Positions 17,480 to 27,313 are shown, counted from the first letter of the stretch. The stretch: DNA of 64,000 nucleotides from Chondrinema litorale (GCF_026250525.1 NZ_CP111043.1:1539421-1603420); one strand, 5' to 3'. Made by a program: numbers and translations. The notes: generated from the sequence alone by a model not told the origin.

Positions 17480-17995
17480 ATGGAAACCAATAAATATGAA
17501 ATAACTCTTAACTCTGCTCAACAAGCTTATGTAAAAAAAGTAAGTAATCCATTTGCATTTAGACTTTGGACTTTAATGCAAGTTCCACTTGGATTTATAG
17601 CAGGTATGCAACTTACCAAATTAACTCCATACAAAGCTGAAAGCACCTTGCCATTTAAATGGCTAAACCAAAACCCTTTTAAATCTATTTATTTTGCGGC
17701 TCAAAGTATGGCGGCAGAATTATCTACTGCAGCATTGGCAATTACGGCTATTCAAGGCTATAAGCCCTCTGTTGCAACAATTATAGTAAATTTAGAAGCT
17801 GAGTTTATAAAAAAAGCTACAGGAAAAGTAACATTTACTTGTGAAGATGGAATGGCAATTTTTGAAGCTGTAAACCAATGTTTGGCTACAAAAGAAGCTA
17901 CAAGTGTAAAAGTAAAAACTACCGGAAGAATGGCCGATGGAACCATTGTTTCAACTTTTTGGCTTACTTGGTCTTTTAAACAAAGAAGTAAATAA
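17480..17995 (+). CDS. DUF4442 hotdog-fold thioesterase-like protein
   Basis: A 171-residue protein matching DUF4442, a hotdog-fold family related to acyl-CoA thioesterases. The region KAESTLPFKWLNQNPFKSIY followed by FAAQSMAAELSTA is the family hallmark and includes the helix expected to line the acyl pocket. A role in hydrolysing or binding acyl-thioesters is a fair guess, not shown. It stands alone and is convergent with the AP2-domain gene. Confidence 0.8.
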   Translation: METNKYEITLNSAQQAYVKKVSNPFAFRLWTLMQVPLGFIAGMQLTKLTPYKAESTLPFKWLNQNPFKSIYFAAQSMAAELSTAALAITAIQGYKPSVATIIVNLEAEFIKKATGKVTFTCEDGMAIFEAVNQCLATKEATSVKVKTTGRMADGTIVSTFWLTWSFKQRSK

Positions 17996-18001
17996 AAATA
18001 T

Positions 18002-18041
18002 AGTGCTTTCTGCTTATATCCTCCAATAATCAGAAAGCACT
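18002..18041 (-). terminator. Hairpin between convergent genes (terminator for the AP2 gene)
   Basis: A perfect 11-bp stem AGTGCTTTCTG/CAGAAAGCACT with an 18-nt loop. On the minus strand it is followed by a T-rich tract (ATATTTTTATTT). On the plus strand no T run follows, so it most likely ends transcription of 18066-18629. Confidence 0.6.
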
Positions 18042-18065
18042 TGGAGTACGGTTATACAGTGTTAT

Positions 18066-18629
18066 TTACTTAGATGAGCTTTCTTCGTGGATTTGATTTT
18101 CTAGCTTGTTAAGACTCTTAGTTTTTCCAAATAACTCTTCAGATTTAGCATTGTAAGCATTCGCAGCCTCTTCTGCTGTAGGAAATAAACCTAAATCATA
18201 ACGCTCATTTGTGGTGTATAAAACAGCTCTGTACGTATTTTTACTTACTTTTACCACTCCCCTGAAACCAGTCTTATTGTTATGTTTTTTCTGGTTTCTT
18301 CTTAATTCAGACATTGTTGCCCATTCGAGGTTTTTAACTCTGCAATCGAGGGGATTTCCATTTTTAATTCTTACAAATAACCTTTTTGACTCATCAGGTT
18401 TTTCAACAAACTTCTCTGCAATCAATTTATGGAGGTAGATTGTTACATTCTTATATCCGTCTTTAACAGGATAATTTCTTTGATAAAAAACATAGCCACT
18501 TGAGTGTAATCGTAAGTTCTTAAGGAATTCTATGGTTTTGTAGTACTCATTCTGCTCAATAAATTCGTAAGCATCTCCTGAGATTACCACGTATTTATCG
18601 GCATTCTTCAGTTTTACCTTGTAAAGCAT
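18066..18629 (-). CDS. HNH-like plus AP2-domain DNA-binding protein
   Basis: A 187-residue protein. The middle part (about residues 60-110) follows the HNH homing-endonuclease pattern of HKLIAEKFV followed by NGNPLDCRVKNLEWAT. At the place where active enzymes have the catalytic His of an NHIDG-like motif it reads VRIKNG, so nuclease activity may be lost. The C-terminal part, TGFRGV through LGLFPTAEEAANAYNAKSEE, is an AP2/ERF DNA-binding domain, a type spread in bacteria by homing endonucleases. It stands alone. It may be a domesticated homing enzyme now acting as a DNA-binding protein; that is inference. Confidence 0.8.
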   Translation of the reverse strand: MLYKVKLKNADKYVVISGDAYEFIEQNEYYKTIEFLKNLRLHSSGYVFYQRNYPVKDGYKNVTIYLHKLIAEKFVEKPDESKRLFVRIKNGNPLDCRVKNLEWATMSELRRNQKKHNNKTGFRGVVKVSKNTYRAVLYTTNERYDLGLFPTAEEAANAYNAKSEELFGKTKSLNKLENQIHEESSSK

Positions 18630-18994
18630 ATTTTTGTGTGTAAAAAAAGTGTTTTTTGATGATAAATGATAGTATTATAATTTATATAATAGTGCTATAA
18701 AAGCAAACTCTATTGACAAGGTAAAGGAAGAAACGAAGTCAACAGCTCATTTGCTAAAAAAGATTATTATGCATAGATAGCTTTTATGATCAGTTAACGC
18801 AAAAATAATATTATAATTTTAATTAACAATTGGAAAAATCCCATTTTTAACTCAATGGCGCTTTGTTATTTTTATTTTATAGCTATATAAAAAAAAGTTA
18901 TAGACTTATTCTTTACATTAAAACAAATAGATATCTAGAAATAGATTATAAATTTAAAACTATATACAATTCGAATTAAACTACTAATCACATT
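18630..18994. other. Gene-free stretch between divergent genes
   Basis: About 365 AT-rich bases between the AP2-domain gene (minus) and the gamma-glutamyltransferase gene (plus). It must hold both promoters, but no good TTTG/TAnnTTTG pair was found by eye. No open frame is seen. Confidence 0.5.
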
Positions 18995-20686
18995 ATGCGC
19001 TATTTTATCATAATTTGCCTCTTTTTAAGCGTTATTTCGCTAACATCGAAAGCCCAAGACAGAATTACAGGTAAACCTTTTGCCACAAGATCTGAAGTAA
19101 TTGCCCAACATGGCATGGCAGCAACCAGCCAACCTCTTGCCACTCAAGTAGCAATTGATATTCTCAAAAAGGGAGGCAATGCAATAGATGCAGCAATCGC
19201 CGCAAACGCAATGTTAGGATTAGTAGAACCAACTGGTAATGGTATTGGTGGAGACTTGTTTGCAATTGTATGGGATGCTAAAACACAAAAGCTTTACGGA
19301 CTAAATGCCAGTGGTAGATCACCAAAAGCACTTACACTAGATTATTTCAAAAAAAATAACTTAGATAAAATTCCTTCTCATGGTCCTCTACCTGTTTCCA
19401 CACCAGGATGCGTAGATGGGTGGTTTGAGCTACATGGGAAGTTTGGTACTAAGGAAATGACCGAAATACTACAACCGGCAATCAATTACGCAAGAGAAGG
19501 TTTTCCAGTAAGTGAACTGATCGCATTCTATATGAATAGAAGTGTGAATACACTTTCTAAATTTCCCGGCTTTAAAGAAACTTATATGCCAAATGGGAAA
19601 ACTCCTGCAAAAGGTGAAGTTTTTAAAAATCCTTATTTGGCAAATACACTAGAAAAAATTGCAAAAGGTGGTAGAGATGCATTTTATAAAGGGGATATAG
19701 CTAAAACAATCGGTCAATATATAAAAGAGCAGGGAGGTTTTCTTTCTTATGAAGATTTAGCCTCACATAAGTCTGAATGGGTAGATCCAGTTTCGGTAAA
19801 CTACAGAGGCTATGATGTTTGGGAACTTCCGCCAAACGGTCAAGGAATTGCAGCTTTACAAATGCTGGCTATTCTAGAAGGCTTCGATTTAAAAAGCATG
19901 GGCTATGGTACTAAAGAATATATTCATCATTTTATAGAAGCAAAAAAGCTCGCTTTTGAAGACAGAGCAAAATACTACGCCGATCCTGCTTTTAATGAAA
20001 TCCCAGTTGAATGGTTAATCTCTGAAGATTATGCAGCAGAAAGAAGAAAATTAATCAACACAGAAAGAGCATCAAAAACGTTGGATGCGGGTAAACTAAG
20101 AGATGGCGATACCATATATATGACCGTTGCTGACAAAGAGGGAAATATGGTTTCTTTAATTCAAAGTAATTATAGAGGTATGGGTTCAGGTATGACGCCA
20201 ACAAAACTAGGCTTTATTCTACAAGATAGAGGAGAGTTATTTACATTAGAAGAAGGGCATTTCAATACTTATGAACCGAGCAAACGACCTTTCCATACCA
20301 TCATTCCTGCATTTATTACAAAAGATGGTAAACCTTTTATGAGTTTTGGTTTGATGGGAGGAGCTACTCAGCCTCAAGGACATGCTCAAATTGTTACCAA
20401 CATTATCGACTTTGGAATGAATATACAAGAAGCTGGTGATGCTCCTAGAATCTTGCATTTTGGTTCTTCACAACCAACAGGTGGAATTATGAAAGATGGT
20501 GGAGTGGTTAACCTAGAGTCTGGATTCGACTATGAAACTATTAGAGAATTAGTATTAATGGGGCACGACGTATCTTTTAGTGTTGGCAATTATGGAGGCT
20601 ATCAAGCAATAATGTACGATGCAGAAAACAAAGTGTATTATGGAGCATCTGAATCTAGAAAAGATGGACAAGCTGCGGGTTATTAA
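18995..20686 (+). CDS. ggt: Gamma-glutamyltransferase (glutathione hydrolase), exported
   Basis: A 563-residue N-terminal-nucleophile hydrolase with a signal peptide (hydrophobic residues 2-17, cleavage after the SKAQ region). It removes the gamma-glutamyl group from glutathione-like peptides in the periplasm. Early motifs GGNAIDAAIAANAMLGLVEP and GNGIGGDLFAI are typical. The precursor self-cleaves before a conserved Thr, here in GDTIYMTVAD near residue 372, followed by GNMVSLIQSNY. Oxyanion and substrate glycines appear in LMGGATQPQGHAQ. The length fits the family. It stands alone between non-coding stretches. Confidence 0.93.
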   Translation: MRYFIIICLFLSVISLTSKAQDRITGKPFATRSEVIAQHGMAATSQPLATQVAIDILKKGGNAIDAAIAANAMLGLVEPTGNGIGGDLFAIVWDAKTQKLYGLNASGRSPKALTLDYFKKNNLDKIPSHGPLPVSTPGCVDGWFELHGKFGTKEMTEILQPAINYAREGFPVSELIAFYMNRSVNTLSKFPGFKETYMPNGKTPAKGEVFKNPYLANTLEKIAKGGRDAFYKGDIAKTIGQYIKEQGGFLSYEDLASHKSEWVDPVSVNYRGYDVWELPPNGQGIAALQMLAILEGFDLKSMGYGTKEYIHHFIEAKKLAFEDRAKYYADPAFNEIPVEWLISEDYAAERRKLINTERASKTLDAGKLRDGDTIYMTVADKEGNMVSLIQSNYRGMGSGMTPTKLGFILQDRGELFTLEEGHFNTYEPSKRPFHTIIPAFITKDGKPFMSFGLMGGATQPQGHAQIVTNIIDFGMNIQEAGDAPRILHFGSSQPTGGIMKDGGVVNLESGFDYETIRELVLMGHDVSFSVGNYGGYQAIMYDAENKVYYGASESRKDGQAAGY

Positions 20687-20881
20687 CATTTTTTATTACT
20701 AAAAGGCTGGATTTAAATATTAGTTTCAGCTTATTTACATTCCCATTCGTTAATATTATGTGAATAAAATATTTCAGAACTGATTATCTGAACGGAATGT
20801 TAAAAGATTTAGATAGGACATTGTAATTTTGCAGTTTATCGAGAAATATGATAAGTTTATTTTAAAATAAAATTTAATCTT

Positions 20882-21649
20882 ATGGAATTGAATATCCGTG
20901 AAGAAAAAGGATTTAAGTATCTTGATGAAGGGAAAGGAGAGACACTGATATTTTTACATGGTCTTTTTGGCGCACTTAGTAATTGGAATAAAGTGTTGGA
21001 TTACTTTTCAAAAAAATACCGTGTAATCATTCCAATGTTGCCTATATATGATATGCCTCTAAAAGAAGCAGACCTTGAGGGCTTGCTCAAATTTGTAGAA
21101 GAGTTTATTGAACTGAAAAAACTAAACGACTTTGTTATTGTAGGAAACTCTTTAGGTGGTCATGTTGGTTTAATGTATACATTAAAGAATCAACACAAGG
21201 TAAATAGATTGGTTTTAACAGGTAGCTCTGGCTTATTCGAAGACACTATGGGTGGCTCATACCCTAGAAGAGGAAGCTATGAGTTTGTTAAGAAAAAAGT
21301 TGAATATACATTCTATGACCCCACTATAGCAACTAAAGAATTGATTGACGAAGTATTTGAAATTACACGTAGTATACCAACTTGCTTAAGAATGGTTTCG
21401 ATTGCGAGATCTGCTCAAAAACATAATTTGGCTAAAGATCTATCAAATATTCGTATACCAACTTTACTAATTTGGGGTTTAAATGATACAATTACTCCAC
21501 CAATTGTTGCTCATGAGTTCAACAAACTTATTCCAAATACCGAATTAAGGTTTATTGATAAATGTGGGCATGCTCCTATGATGGAACATCCAGAAGAGTT
21601 TAACAAATTGTTTGAAAACTTCTTGGAGAAAAATAAAGTTTTGATTTAA
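20882..21649 (+). CDS. Alpha/beta hydrolase
   Basis: A 255-residue alpha/beta-hydrolase-fold enzyme. It has the oxyanion strand LIFLHGLFG near residue 25, the nucleophile elbow VGNSLGGHVG (catalytic Ser near residue 95), the acid in LLIWGLNDTITP near residue 200, and the catalytic His in CGHAPMMEHPEEF near residue 236. All three catalytic residues are in place. The closest general types are esterases and C-C bond hydrolases; the substrate is not evident. A TAATTTTG box at 20824-20831 could be the -7 promoter element. The CBS protein follows after 9 bases, so they form an operon. Confidence 0.88.
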   Translation: MELNIREEKGFKYLDEGKGETLIFLHGLFGALSNWNKVLDYFSKKYRVIIPMLPIYDMPLKEADLEGLLKFVEEFIELKKLNDFVIVGNSLGGHVGLMYTLKNQHKVNRLVLTGSSGLFEDTMGGSYPRRGSYEFVKKKVEYTFYDPTIATKELIDEVFEITRSIPTCLRMVSIARSAQKHNLAKDLSNIRIPTLLIWGLNDTITPPIVAHEFNKLIPNTELRFIDKCGHAPMMEHPEEFNKLFENFLEKNKVLI

Positions 21650-21658
21650 ATTTTTATT

Positions 21659-22327
21659 ATGGTAGCAAAAAAATACATTGACAAAAGTATTCCATACCTC
21701 AAACAAAGCGATTCAATTTCATTTGCAATTGAGATGATGGAAGAATACGGTTTGAATCAGCTACCAGTTGTTGAAAACCAGGAGTATAAAGGGTTAATTA
21801 ACAAGTCTATACTTGAATCAATCCCTTTGTTGCACAATCAAAGCCTGGAAGAAATTGAGCCACTACACCCGTCAATCTTAGTTTCTGACGAGTTTCATAT
21901 ATATGAGATTGTAAGAATTGCTAGTGACTTAAAATTAGAAATACTTCCTGTTTTTTCTGAAGATAACATATTTAAAGGCATGATTAACATGCACGATGTA
22001 TCTCAAGATTTTATAAGCAAATTTGCCGCTCAACCTATTGGGGCAATCTTTGTTTTGGAGATGAAAGCAATAGATTATTCATTAACTGAGATTAGCCGAT
22101 TAGTTGAATCTAATGAGGCTAAAATTATCAGTATGTATACAGAATCTGATGATTTTGATCCAAACTTGTTAATTGTTACAATCAAAGTAAACACAACAGA
22201 CCTCACGAGAGTACTGGCAACATTTGAAAGATTTGAATTTAAAATACTTGCTAAATTCCACGATCATGAGACTCAGAAATTTGAGTCATCAAGGTTAGAT
22301 TTATTATTAAAATACCTTGAGATCTAA
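21659..22327 (+). CDS. CBS-domain pair protein
   Basis: A 222-residue cytoplasmic protein. Its first 120 residues form a CBS pair, a nucleotide-sensing module, and the remaining part (from about residue 135) resembles an ACT-like fold (ISMYTESDDFDPNLLIVTIKV). It may be a stand-alone regulator that binds adenine nucleotides or amino acids. It is translated with the upstream hydrolase (9-base gap) and lies just upstream of NAD kinase, which has its own promoter candidate. The terminator stem begins inside its last codons. Confidence 0.82.
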   Translation: MVAKKYIDKSIPYLKQSDSISFAIEMMEEYGLNQLPVVENQEYKGLINKSILESIPLLHNQSLEEIEPLHPSILVSDEFHIYEIVRIASDLKLEILPVFSEDNIFKGMINMHDVSQDFISKFAAQPIGAIFVLEMKAIDYSLTEISRLVESNEAKIISMYTESDDFDPNLLIVTIKVNTTDLTRVLATFERFEFKILAKFHDHETQKFESSRLDLLLKYLEI

Positions 22328-22345
22328 ATCTCAAGGTATTTTTTT
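22311..22345 (+). terminator. Rho-independent terminator overlapping the CBS gene end
   Basis: A 13-bp perfect stem AATACCTTGAGAT/ATCTCAAGGTATT with a 4-nt loop and a T run. The left arm lies within the last codons of the CBS gene, so the stop codon sits in the hairpin. Confidence 0.88.
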
Positions 22346-22402
22346 CTCCAAAACCTCAATTTTTTCCCGAAATCATCACTCTTGTAGAATTATACTTTAC
22401 CT

Positions 22403-22410
22403 TAGCTTTG
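22403..22410 (+). promoter_or_regulatory. Promoter -7 element upstream of NAD kinase
   Basis: TAGCTTTG matches TAnnTTTG. A CTTG lies 18 bases upstream as a weak -33 element. The leader would be about 85 bases. Confidence 0.45.
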
Positions 22411-22501
22411 AATTTATTCAAGCAGGATAAAAAATTTATATTCAGTTTTTTTATTAGCTTTTAAGTTAAGAGTTTTACTCAGAATAAACCTTTCAAGTAT
22501 A

Positions 22502-23395
22502 TTGATTACTATCGCTGTACACAGTCGAACCCTTGAGGACGACAAATTCCGAATAATCAAAGGAATAATCGATGAAATTGCCTCATATAAGGTAAATCTT
22601 TTACTTTCAAAAACATTATCTAAGTGTTTTTCTAAAAAGAAAATTGAGCTAACTGAACATAAAGTTTTTCATAACTACTCAGATTTAGATAATACAGACT
22701 TTATATTTAGTTTGGGAGGAGATGGTACCCTACTAGAAACAATCACTTATGTAAGAGATAAAAATATCCCCATATTAGGAGTCAACATAGGTAGGTTAGG
22801 TTTTTTAGCAACACTATCGAGCAATAACATAAAACTGGCAATGGAAGCCATTCTCAATAAGTCTTATACTATTGATGAAAGAATGATGCTTTCCGTTGAA
22901 GCTGATGAAGATATTTTCAATGGAGTCAATTTTGGACTTAACGAGTTTACCATTCTAAAGAGAGATTCGTCTTCTATGATTATAGTACATACTTATTTGA
23001 ATGGCGAGTATCTAAATTCTTATTGGTCTGATGGATTAATTATTTCAACTCCTACTGGTTCTACCGGTTATTCATTAAGTGTTGGTGGCCCAATTGTGTT
23101 TCCTCACTCAAACAGCTTTATCATTTCTCCTGTAAGTCCACATAATTTAAATGTAAGACCGCTTATCTTGTCAGATGATAGTGTTTTATCATTCACAATT
23201 GAAGGCAGAAGTGAAAACTTTTTGGTTTCACTAGATTCAAGATCTAAAAAAGTAAATGCAGAGGTCAAGCTAACAGTAAAGAAATGCCCATTTAATGCAA
23301 AGCTTCTTAAATTAGGTGGAGAAAATGATGGTTTTCCGAATACTCTAAGAAAAAAACTGAATTGGGGATACGACTTAAGGAATAGAATCCCTTAG
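22502..23395 (+). CDS. nadK: NAD kinase
   Basis: Phosphorylates NAD to NADP with ATP. The 297-residue protein has the hallmark LGGDGTLLETI near residue 75, whose Asp is the catalytic base, NIGRLGFLA near residue 98, and the second conserved region STPTGSTGYSLSVGGPI near residue 180. The only reasonable start is a TTG at 22502, since conserved sequence begins at once (MITIAVHSR). It follows the terminator of the CBS gene and a TAGCTTTG promoter box, so it is probably transcribed by itself. Confidence 0.95.
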   Translation: MITIAVHSRTLEDDKFRIIKGIIDEIASYKVNLLLSKTLSKCFSKKKIELTEHKVFHNYSDLDNTDFIFSLGGDGTLLETITYVRDKNIPILGVNIGRLGFLATLSSNNIKLAMEAILNKSYTIDERMMLSVEADEDIFNGVNFGLNEFTILKRDSSSMIIVHTYLNGEYLNSYWSDGLIISTPTGSTGYSLSVGGPIVFPHSNSFIISPVSPHNLNVRPLILSDDSVLSFTIEGRSENFLVSLDSRSKKVNAEVKLTVKKCPFNAKLLKLGGENDGFPNTLRKKLNWGYDLRNRIP

Positions 23396-23544
23396 AAACT
23401 GCCACTCCCAACCTGAGAATTAAAAACTGTAGGCTTGTTTGCAAGCTACTGAAGCAAGGGCTTTTAGCTTCTCAATTTTCACAATTATTTACTATTTTCG
23501 CCCTGAATTAATTCAGTAGGCTTAATTTTTTTACTAAGAGAATA

Positions 23545-26500
23545 ATGCGAGAATTTAATAAGATTAATAATATTTGTGGCTGGCTTGTATTTCTGATTGC
23601 AGCTATAGTCTACACATTAAGTGTAGAAGAAACAGCAAGCTTCTGGGACTGCGGAGAATTTATCGCTGTATCATACAAACTAGAAGTACCTCACCCACCG
23701 GGAGCACCTCTTTTTCTACTGCTCGGACGAATGTTTTCATTTTTGGCTTTAGGAAATGTAGAACAAGTTGCCTTCTGGATAAATATGCTTTCAGTGTTGG
23801 CTTCAGCCTTTACTATATTATTCTTACACTGGACAATTGTTTTCTTTGGTAGAAAAGTTATAAAGCCTGAAAATGGTACTAGTTACGACCAAAACCAGAC
23901 ATTTATTTTAATGGCTGCAGGTATAATTGGTTCACTGGCTTACACTTTCTCAGATTCATTTTGGTTCTCAGCAGTTGAAGCTGAAGTATATGGACTGTCG
24001 TCTTTATTCACTGCTTTCGTAGTATGGGCGATTATGAAATGGGAATTAATTGAAGACCGCAAATTTGCCGATAAATGGCTTATTATGATTACTTACGTAA
24101 TGGGGCTTTCAATTGGAGTTCACCTCTTAAACCTAGTTACAATTCCAGCATTAGGTCTAATCGTATACTACAAACGTTTTGCTAAAACTACTACTACTGG
24201 TCAACTGCTAGCTATGGCAGCTGGTGGAGCTGTAATTCTAGTAATAATGTTCTTTGTTATTCCAGGTTTACCATCGATCGCTGGTTGGTTTGAAATTATA
24301 CTTGTGAACTCATTCGGATTACCATTCGGTACAGGTATAGTTCTATTTATTATATTATTAATTGCAGGATTAGTATACGGTATTCGCTATTCTGAAAAAC
24401 ACAAAAAGGAAGTATTAAACATCATCATGCTGAGTTTAACCTTTATACTAATTGGTTATTCTTCATATGGTATTATCCCTATACGATCAAACTTTAATAC
24501 TCCAATTGACGAAAATAATCCTGAAGATATTATAAGTTTCGTTCGCTACTTAAAGCGTGAACAGTATGGAGACAGACCACTTATCTACGGACAAACCTTC
24601 GAAGCTGAAAGAGTTGATGTAGAAGTTGGTTCTGCAATTTATAGAAAAGCAGAAGATCAATATGAGGTTTACGATCATAAAACCAAAGCAATTTATGATT
24701 CTAAATCGCAAATGTTGCTACCAAGAATTTATAGCCAACAACCTGGCCACCCCGATTTATACCGTAGCTGGATAGGTCTTGGACCTAATGAGTCTCCAAC
24801 TCTAGGCGATAACTTTAAATACATGTTCGTATACCAGTTTGGTCATATGTACTTAAGGTATTTTATGTGGAATTTTGCTGGTAGAGAAAGTGATGATAAA
24901 GAAGCTGGCTGGTTAACACCTTGGGAAGATTTAGGAGTTGATTTACCTGAAGAACTTGCTAACAACAAAGCGAGAAATAATTTCTATTTGTTACCGCTTT
25001 TACTTGGGTTGTTAGGTGTATTTTTTCATTACAAAAAAGATCAAAAGAATTTTTGGGTACTTCTTTTATTATTCTTCTTAACAGGTCTGGCGCTTGTCCT
25101 TTACTTAAACTCACCTCCTGTTGAACCAAGAGAAAGAGATTACATTTATGTTGGTTCGTTTTATGTCTTTACAATGTGGATTGGATTTGGTGTAATAGCT
25201 ATTTACGAAGCTTTAAGAAAGATATCTTACAACCACATAATAGCAACATTAATCGGTCTGCTCATTCCAGGAATAATGGCTGCTAAAGGTTGGGATAACC
25301 ACGATAGATCAAACAGATTTCACTCTGTTGATCAAGCAAAAAATACTTTGAGAAGTTGTGCTCCTAATGCAATCTTATTCACTGGTGGCGATAATGATAC
25401 ATTCCCTCTTTGGTATGTACAAGAAGTAGAAGGCTTTAGAACTGATGTGAGAGTAGTAGTATTGAGTTACTTTAGCACCGATTGGTATATCGAGCAAATG
25501 AGACGTCAGGCTTACGAGTCAGATCCTCTACCACTATCTATGAAACCGGAGAACTATCTTCAAGGAAAAAATGATTACGTTCCTTTGGTTGAAGCTCCAA
25601 ACATGAAAGATAGAGCTGTAAACGTGAAGTCTTATATGAAGTATGTAGATAACAACGACCCACAAGTATTAGTACCTCTGCAAGACGGAACTTATACGGC
25701 TAAGTTGTTAACTAAAAACTTTGTACTTGATATAGACAAACAAGATATTTTAAGCAAAGGATTTATACCAAAAGACAAAGAAGATAGAGTTGTTGATAAA
25801 ATGACTTGGAGACTTAAAGAAGGTCATTCATCTATCTTTAAAAATGATTTGGCAATTCTTGATATCTTAGCAACAAATAATTGGGAAAGACCAGTATATT
25901 TCAACAATACTTCCGCAAATACATCTAACCTAGATTTAAGACCGTGGCTACAGCTAGAAGGTATGGCTTTCAGGTTAATGCCAATTAGAACCCAAAACAC
26001 TGGTGAAGTTGGGGAACCAAACATTGATGTGATGCTCGAAAATATGAGCCAATTCGAATTTAGAGGTTTTAATGATCCAAGTGTTTACCACGACGAGGAG
26101 TATAGAAAATTTGGCTCTAACACTAGAAACTCTTACGCTAGATTAGCTAGAGCCCTATATGACAAAGGAGATAAAGAAAAAGCAAAAGAAGTATTAGATG
26201 AGGCTTTGGAAAATATTCCAGATAAGAGTATTCCTTATAGCTTCTTTACTAGCCGTTTTGTTGAAATATACTATTTGTTAGGAGAAAAAGAGAAAGCAAT
26301 GGAGATTGCTGCTGTGATGGAGAAAAGAGCTGCAGAGTTTATGAAGTATATGGAAGAAACAGGTAAATACGATGATAATCTCTATCGTAATACAATGCTA
26401 TTCCCGACAGCTTTAGCAGATATTTATCGTAGGTTGTCGATTACTATTGTAAATAAAGAAAGAGATCTAGAACTTTCAGATATTGATTCAGAATCTAAAC

Positions 26501-26610
26501 AAGCAGAAGTCAAGCAACTGCAAGCCGACAAAGAATTCTACATGCAAGAGTTCGAAAAGTACGATCAATTACTAGAAACATACCGCGCAAAAATTTCTAA
26601 TTTGAGGTAA
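23545..26610 (+). CDS. DUF2723 GT-C-type membrane protein with C-terminal repeats
   Basis: A 1021-residue protein. The first 600 residues contain about ten or more membrane helices and the DUF2723 signature FWDCGEFIAVSYKLEVPHPP, whose Asp and Glu match the acidic catalytic loop of GT-C glycosyltransferases. A large soluble part follows, with TPR-like helical pairs near the end (ARALYDKGDKEKAKEVLDEA). The family is widespread in Bacteroidota and is usually predicted to transfer a sugar from a lipid carrier to exported protein or lipid; this is not proven. It has its own strong terminator. Confidence 0.9.
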   Translation: MREFNKINNICGWLVFLIAAIVYTLSVEETASFWDCGEFIAVSYKLEVPHPPGAPLFLLLGRMFSFLALGNVEQVAFWINMLSVLASAFTILFLHWTIVFFGRKVIKPENGTSYDQNQTFILMAAGIIGSLAYTFSDSFWFSAVEAEVYGLSSLFTAFVVWAIMKWELIEDRKFADKWLIMITYVMGLSIGVHLLNLVTIPALGLIVYYKRFAKTTTTGQLLAMAAGGAVILVIMFFVIPGLPSIAGWFEIILVNSFGLPFGTGIVLFIILLIAGLVYGIRYSEKHKKEVLNIIMLSLTFILIGYSSYGIIPIRSNFNTPIDENNPEDIISFVRYLKREQYGDRPLIYGQTFEAERVDVEVGSAIYRKAEDQYEVYDHKTKAIYDSKSQMLLPRIYSQQPGHPDLYRSWIGLGPNESPTLGDNFKYMFVYQFGHMYLRYFMWNFAGRESDDKEAGWLTPWEDLGVDLPEELANNKARNNFYLLPLLLGLLGVFFHYKKDQKNFWVLLLLFFLTGLALVLYLNSPPVEPRERDYIYVGSFYVFTMWIGFGVIAIYEALRKISYNHIIATLIGLLIPGIMAAKGWDNHDRSNRFHSVDQAKNTLRSCAPNAILFTGGDNDTFPLWYVQEVEGFRTDVRVVVLSYFSTDWYIEQMRRQAYESDPLPLSMKPENYLQGKNDYVPLVEAPNMKDRAVNVKSYMKYVDNNDPQVLVPLQDGTYTAKLLTKNFVLDIDKQDILSKGFIPKDKEDRVVDKMTWRLKEGHSSIFKNDLAILDILATNNWERPVYFNNTSANTSNLDLRPWLQLEGMAFRLMPIRTQNTGEVGEPNIDVMLENMSQFEFRGFNDPSVYHDEEYRKFGSNTRNSYARLARALYDKGDKEKAKEVLDEALENIPDKSIPYSFFTSRFVEIYYLLGEKEKAMEIAAVMEKRAAEFMKYMEETGKYDDNLYRNTMLFPTALADIYRRLSITIVNKERDLELSDIDSESKQAEVKQLQADKEFYMQEFEKYDQLLETYRAKISNLR

Positions 26611-26630
26611 GTTTTTTAATGAAATTAAAC

Positions 26631-26670
26631 AAAAAAACCTCCAAGTAAATATTTACTTGGAGGTTTTTTT
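26631..26670 (+). terminator. Rho-independent terminator of the DUF2723 gene
   Basis: A 15-bp perfect stem AACCTCCAAGTAAAT/ATTTACTTGGAGGTT followed by a T run, about 25 bases after the stop codon. Confidence 0.9.
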
Positions 26671-27140
26671 ATTAAAAGTTTTCAAGCTTTTCTAAAAAGT
26701 ACTTTCAACATTGAACTGTGAACAAACACTTTATTAAAGCGAGTTTCTTGGTAAGAGATTGATTTTCAATATAAAAATGTGAGTATTGACAGAAAATCGT
26801 ATCTTAAAATTGCAAAATAACAAGAAAAGTAAATTCATATGCTTACACTCACAAGTTCCAAGATAATCGAATTTTTTGTAGACTACGATGATTTCATGGA
26901 CGATTTTTTAAAAGAGATTAGCATCTCACTTGATAGGGCCTCCTTGAAAATTGATTAAGACCAATAAAAAATAAGAGTTGGATAGATAAAGTTCAACTTT
27001 TTTTGTTTCAAATCTTGTTACCTGCTGTTTTGGACTATTTAAAAAGTACAATACTGTGAGTAATCCTATTGATAAAACTGGAAAATATTGCTTTTGGATA
27101 GTATAGACACACTCATCCCATAGGCTTTTCAGCTTTAGGT
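26671..27140. other. Gene-poor stretch at the edge of the insertion hotspot
   Basis: About 470 bases between the DUF2723 terminator and the transposase remnant. Apart from a 39-codon frame at 26839-26958 nothing recognisable is present. The outer inverted repeat of the older element should lie near 27100, but I could not match it to the other side. Confidence 0.45.
26839..26958 (+). pseudogene. Possible transposase N-terminal remnant
   Basis: A 39-residue frame starting MLTLTSSKIIEFFVDYDDF. Its pattern of a short leader, KIIEFF and acidic-aromatic DDF resembles the first residues of IS982/IS4-type transposases. It stops after 39 codons and nothing further of a transposase follows. Its place, next to two other transposase genes, supports a decayed element, but the match is short and the call is weak. 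Confidence 0.35.
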
Positions 27141-27313
27141 TTAGGCGGCCTGAAGTAGAGGAGCTTGTTCTGATTTCCTTTTGCTGATCTTAACGGCATT
27201 GGCCATCATCACTGCAAAAAAAACGTGTATCATTTCTCGTTTTTCTCCTTTAACCTTGATCTTATTGAGGCCATAAGCTGTTTTATGCACGCCAAAACTT
27301 CCCTCCATCACCG
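27141..27313 (-). pseudogene. C-terminal fragment of the disrupted transposase
   Basis: The minus strand encodes 55 residues from MEGSFGVHKTAYGLNK to a stop, containing the MEGSFG motif that carries the last catalytic Glu of IS1182/IS5-like DDE transposases. It is the missing end of the transposase whose N-terminal part lies at 29157-30324. Joining the two parts with one copy of the target site gives 1338 bases, exactly 446 codons, in frame. Confidence 0.88.

Noticed and set aside
26976..27003. Terminator after the 39-codon frame
   Set aside because: Only a 5-bp AGTTG/CAACT stem before a T run; too weak to list as a feature.
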